From an uncultured Clostridia bacterium (GTDB lineage Bacteria > Bacillota > Clostridia > Lachnospirales > Lachnospiraceae), in the NCBI GenBank assembly GCA_947088195.1, contig CAMUFS010000160.1, positions 1-7,170 on the forward strand: a stretch of DNA of 7,170 nucleotides, read 5' to 3'. Every line of letters starts with the position of its first letter. The first letter of the stretch is position 1. The translations under genes and the position numbers were made by a program. Below are positions 5,775-7,170 of the stretch, piece by piece. The notes beneath the pieces are model-generated. The model did not search any database, was not told the origin of the DNA, and saw nothing but the letters and a program-made list of their open reading frames with translations.

Positions 5775-6368
5775 TTACTTTCTTTTTGAAATAACAACGT
5801 CAATTAAACCATATTTTAAGGCTTCCTCCGCACTCATAAAATTATCTCTATCTGTATCCCTTTCTATTTCTTTTATAGTATGACCTGTATTCTCGGCTAA
5901 AATATAATTTAATCTTTGCTTGTTTTTTTGTACATGCTCTGACATTATTCGTATATCACTGACTTGCCCTTGAATACCATTGCCATGTATGGCTGGTTGA
6001 TGTATCATAATTTCAGAATTGGCTAATGCCATACGTTTTCCCGGTGCGCCTCCTGCTAACAAAAAAGCCCCAAAGCTTGCGGCAAGTCCTACACATATTG
6101 TAGAAACATCACATTTGATATACTGCATCGTATCATAAATGGCAAATCCGGCTGTTATAGAGCCGCCGGGGCTGTTAATATAAAGCTGTATCTCTTTATT
6201 TGGGTCCTGTGCCTCCAAAAATAACATCTGTGCTATAATAAGACTAGCAGAAGCATCACTGACTTCCTCCCCTAAAAAAATAATTCTGTCCGATAGTAGC
6301 CTTGAAAAAATATCATAGCTTCTTTCTCCACGGCTGGTCTGTTCAATAACATAAGGAATTGTACTCAT
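5775..6368 (-). CDS. clpP: ClpP-family serine peptidase, divergent and possibly a second paralogue
   Basis: This is the proteolytic subunit of an ATP-dependent Clp protease, which forms a 14-subunit barrel fed by a Clp ATPase. It has 197 residues, normal for ClpP without a long propeptide. The N-terminus (PYVIEQTSRGERSYDIFSRL) is nearly canonical, the oxyanion-loop motif SPGGS is at 66-70, and the catalytic triad is intact: Ser98 (AASFG), His123 (MIHQP) and Asp175 (DTDRDNF). Compared with E. coli ClpP there is a 3-residue insertion right after the His (HQPAIHGNGIQGQ against HQPLGGYQGQ), and the following handle helix (VSDIRIMSEHVQKNKQR) is divergent. AASFG replaces the common AASMG. The gene overlaps the upstream AraC-type gene by ATGA and has AAGGAGG (6382-6376) 7 nt before its ATG. 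No clpX, tig or other Clp ATPase is nearby, so it may be an accessory copy; proof would need the rest of the genome. Confidence 0.95.
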   Translation of the reverse strand: MSTIPYVIEQTSRGERSYDIFSRLLSDRIIFLGEEVSDASASLIIAQMLFLEAQDPNKEIQLYINSPGGSITAGFAIYDTMQYIKCDVSTICVGLAASFGAFLLAGGAPGKRMALANSEIMIHQPAIHGNGIQGQVSDIRIMSEHVQKNKQRLNYILAENTGHTIKEIERDTDRDNFMSAEEALKYGLIDVVISKRK

Positions 6369-6784
6369 GCTGCAGCCTCCTTAATTTTGGTCATAAATTT
6401 GTGGCATCTAAATATATAAGTATCGCACATAAAAATTTTGTTTTGTTTTGGTATAAATATTCCAATATCTCTATACATCTTAGGCGGATAGAAATACACC
6501 TGCTTAAAAGCAAACGAAAATGACTGTTGTGTATCATATCCAGCTTCATATGCAATTTGTGTGATTGGCTTATCTGTTTTAATCAATTTTTCAGCAGCAA
6601 CCGTAAGCCTGCGATTCTGCAGATATTTATAAATTGTAATTCCTGTCTGCTCTGTAAAAACCCGATTCAGGTGGAATTTGGAGTAGCCAATATTTCTTGA
6701 TATATTTTCTAAATTAATTTCTTTCTCTAAATTTTTCTCAATATACTCTATCACTTTCTCAACAATTTCTTTTTGGTGTTTCAT
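6365..6784 (-). CDS. Short AraC/XylS-type transcription regulator, coupled to clpP
   Basis: This is a 139-residue DNA-binding protein made mostly of the AraC-type double helix-turn-helix. The first HTH lies near 24-43 (NLENISRNIGYSKFHLNRVF) and the second near 73-94 (PITQIAYEAGYDTQQSFSFAF), ending in the family's YPPKMYR motif at about 99-105. There is no N-terminal sensor domain. The C-terminal tail of about 34 residues, with C120 and C127, matches no ligand-binding domain that I can name. It may be a small MarA/SoxS-style regulator, or the remnant of a longer protein that lost its effector domain and now ends in frame to overlap clpP. The start is strongly supported by AAGGAGG (6798-6792), 7 nt before the ATG. 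It is the first gene of a two-gene operon and its stop overlaps the clpP start by 4 nt, so the two proteins should be made together. The target is unknown; its own operon or the divergent gene at 7025 are obvious candidates. Confidence 0.87.
   Translation of the reverse strand: MKHQKEIVEKVIEYIEKNLEKEINLENISRNIGYSKFHLNRVFTEQTGITIYKYLQNRRLTVAAEKLIKTDKPITQIAYEAGYDTQQSFSFAFKQVYFYPPKMYRDIGIFIPKQNKIFMCDTYIFRCHKFMTKIKEAAA
6376..6382 (-). promoter_or_regulatory. clpP ribosome binding site inside the araC-type gene
   Basis: AAGGAGG on the minus strand (6382-6376) lies within the last codons of the AraC-type gene, 7 nt before the clpP ATG. It fixes the clpP start and, with the ATGA overlap, means clpP can be translated both by coupling and independently. 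Confidence 0.85.
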
Positions 6785-6810
6785 CCTATATCCTCCTTAT
6801 ACTTCTAATT

Positions 6811-6839
6811 ATTATAGCAAATTTAGAGGTATGTGTCTT
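6811..6839 (-). promoter_or_regulatory. Promoter of the araC-clpP operon
   Basis: On the minus strand there is an extended -10, TGCTATAAT (6819-6811), with a perfect TATAAT, and a 17-bp spacer to AAGACA (6839-6834), a 4-of-6 match to the -35 consensus. The transcription start should fall near 6804, leaving a leader of about 20 nt. No operator was recognised beside it. Confidence 0.65.
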
Positions 6840-6929
6840 AATAAAAAGTGCTATTTTAATGCCAGATTTTAAAACCCTGCTTTCTAAAGACAAGTAAGAT
6901 ATAGCGGTTGCTATGGTATTATTTTTTAG

Positions 6930-6958
6930 TGGTAAATAAGAAATAGAAGTGATATAAT
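6930..6958 (+). promoter_or_regulatory. Promoter of the partial gene at the window end
   Basis: An extended -10, TGATATAAT (6950-6958), is preceded at 17 bp by a poor -35, TGGTAA (6930-6935). The 15-mer TAGAAGTGATATAAT (6944-6958) is identical to that of the ArsR-AraC promoter (2527-2541). Upstream, ATAGC and GCTAT (6901-6905 and 6910-6914) form a short hairpin of unclear meaning. The remainder of the 240-bp gap shows nothing else. Confidence 0.55.
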
Positions 6959-7024
6959 CAAATAGAAATTTATACGATATTGAGAATCAAGCATGTGGTT
7001 GATGTCAGATAATTTGATGGGAAG

Positions 7025-7170
7025 GTGATTGTTATAGAAAGTAATATTGAGTACATACAACTATTTATGGAATACGAATCTGATGATATGCCTATGGTAT
7101 ATTTTTATGAAGTTGATTTAAATGATGAACGCCTTGCACTTAGAGAGATAGAAGTCTTTGTAAACAGGAT
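7025..7170 (+). CDS. Partial gene of unknown function, cut by the window end
   Basis: Only the first 48 codons are present; the frame is open to the last base. The visible peptide is acidic and begins VIVIESNIEYIQLF, followed by YFYEVDLNDERLALREIEVF. The pattern of an acidic strand, then DER and an R.(I/V)E.F motif, loosely recalls small proteins of the DUF6881 type, but this is recognition by eye and weak. The preferred start is GTG at 7025; its in-frame upstream stop is at 7010. The GTG overlaps the TGA that ends an 11-codon frame (6993-7028) in a GTGA arrangement, and the purine-rich GGGAAGG abuts the GTG too closely for a normal ribosome binding site, so the start may depend on coupling, or may be the ATG at 7067. 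It is transcribed away from the araC-clpP operon, with its own promoter at 6930-6958. Confidence 0.6.
   Translation, partial: MIVIESNIEYIQLFMEYESDDMPMVYFYEVDLNDERLALREIEVFVNR

Noticed and set aside
6858..6896. Tiny plus-strand frame beginning ATGCCAGAT in the araC upstream gap
   Set aside because: It is only 12 codons, with no ribosome binding site and upstream of the plus-strand promoter.

Overview
The window looks like a low-GC Clostridia genome, most likely of the Lachnospiraceae type. The signs are strong AAGGAGG-type ribosome binding sites, TATAAT promoters with TG extensions, very AT-rich intergenic DNA, and a ClpP whose N-terminal half is of Firmicute type. The genus cannot be fixed from the sequence. 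No rRNA, tRNA, CRISPR array, insertion sequence or phage gene was seen.

Region 1 (1-3297) is a metal-efflux module. On the minus strand, a 72-residue soluble metal-binding (HMA) protein precedes a P1B-type Zn/Cd/Pb ATPase that has no N-terminal HMA domain. Divergent to them on the plus strand is a regulator that joins an ArsR/SmtB metal-sensor domain to an AraC-type DNA-binding domain. The efflux operon has a good promoter (2451-2423), and an ArsR-like inverted repeat (2395-2418) sits over its predicted transcription start. Its roughly 118-nt 5' leader can fold into a palindrome hairpin, then a 13-bp bulged hairpin whose loop is complementary over 9 nt to a segment just before the ribosome binding site. 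This pseudoknot-like or two-state leader is the most novel-looking element in the window.

Region 2 (3305-5746) holds a small GNAT acetyltransferase on the minus strand, convergent with the regulator and only 7 bp from it. Divergent from it on the plus strand is a 616-residue protein of unknown function with a beta-rich N-terminal half and an alpha/alpha-toroid-like C-terminal half, resembling intracellular six-hairpin glycosidases. The promoter between them contains a 16-bp perfect palindrome that places a TATAAT on each strand. A GC-rich hairpin follows the 616-residue gene.

Region 3 (5775-6784) is a minus-strand two-gene operon: a short AraC-type regulator and a ClpP peptidase, joined by an ATGA overlap. 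ClpP keeps its Ser-His-Asp triad but is divergent, with a 3-residue insertion after the catalytic His. It is not next to clpX or tig, so it may be a paralogue.

Region 4 (6785-7170) is a 240-bp divergent intergenic stretch followed by the first 48 codons of a plus-strand gene that runs off the end. The last two regions have no visible functional link to the metal module.
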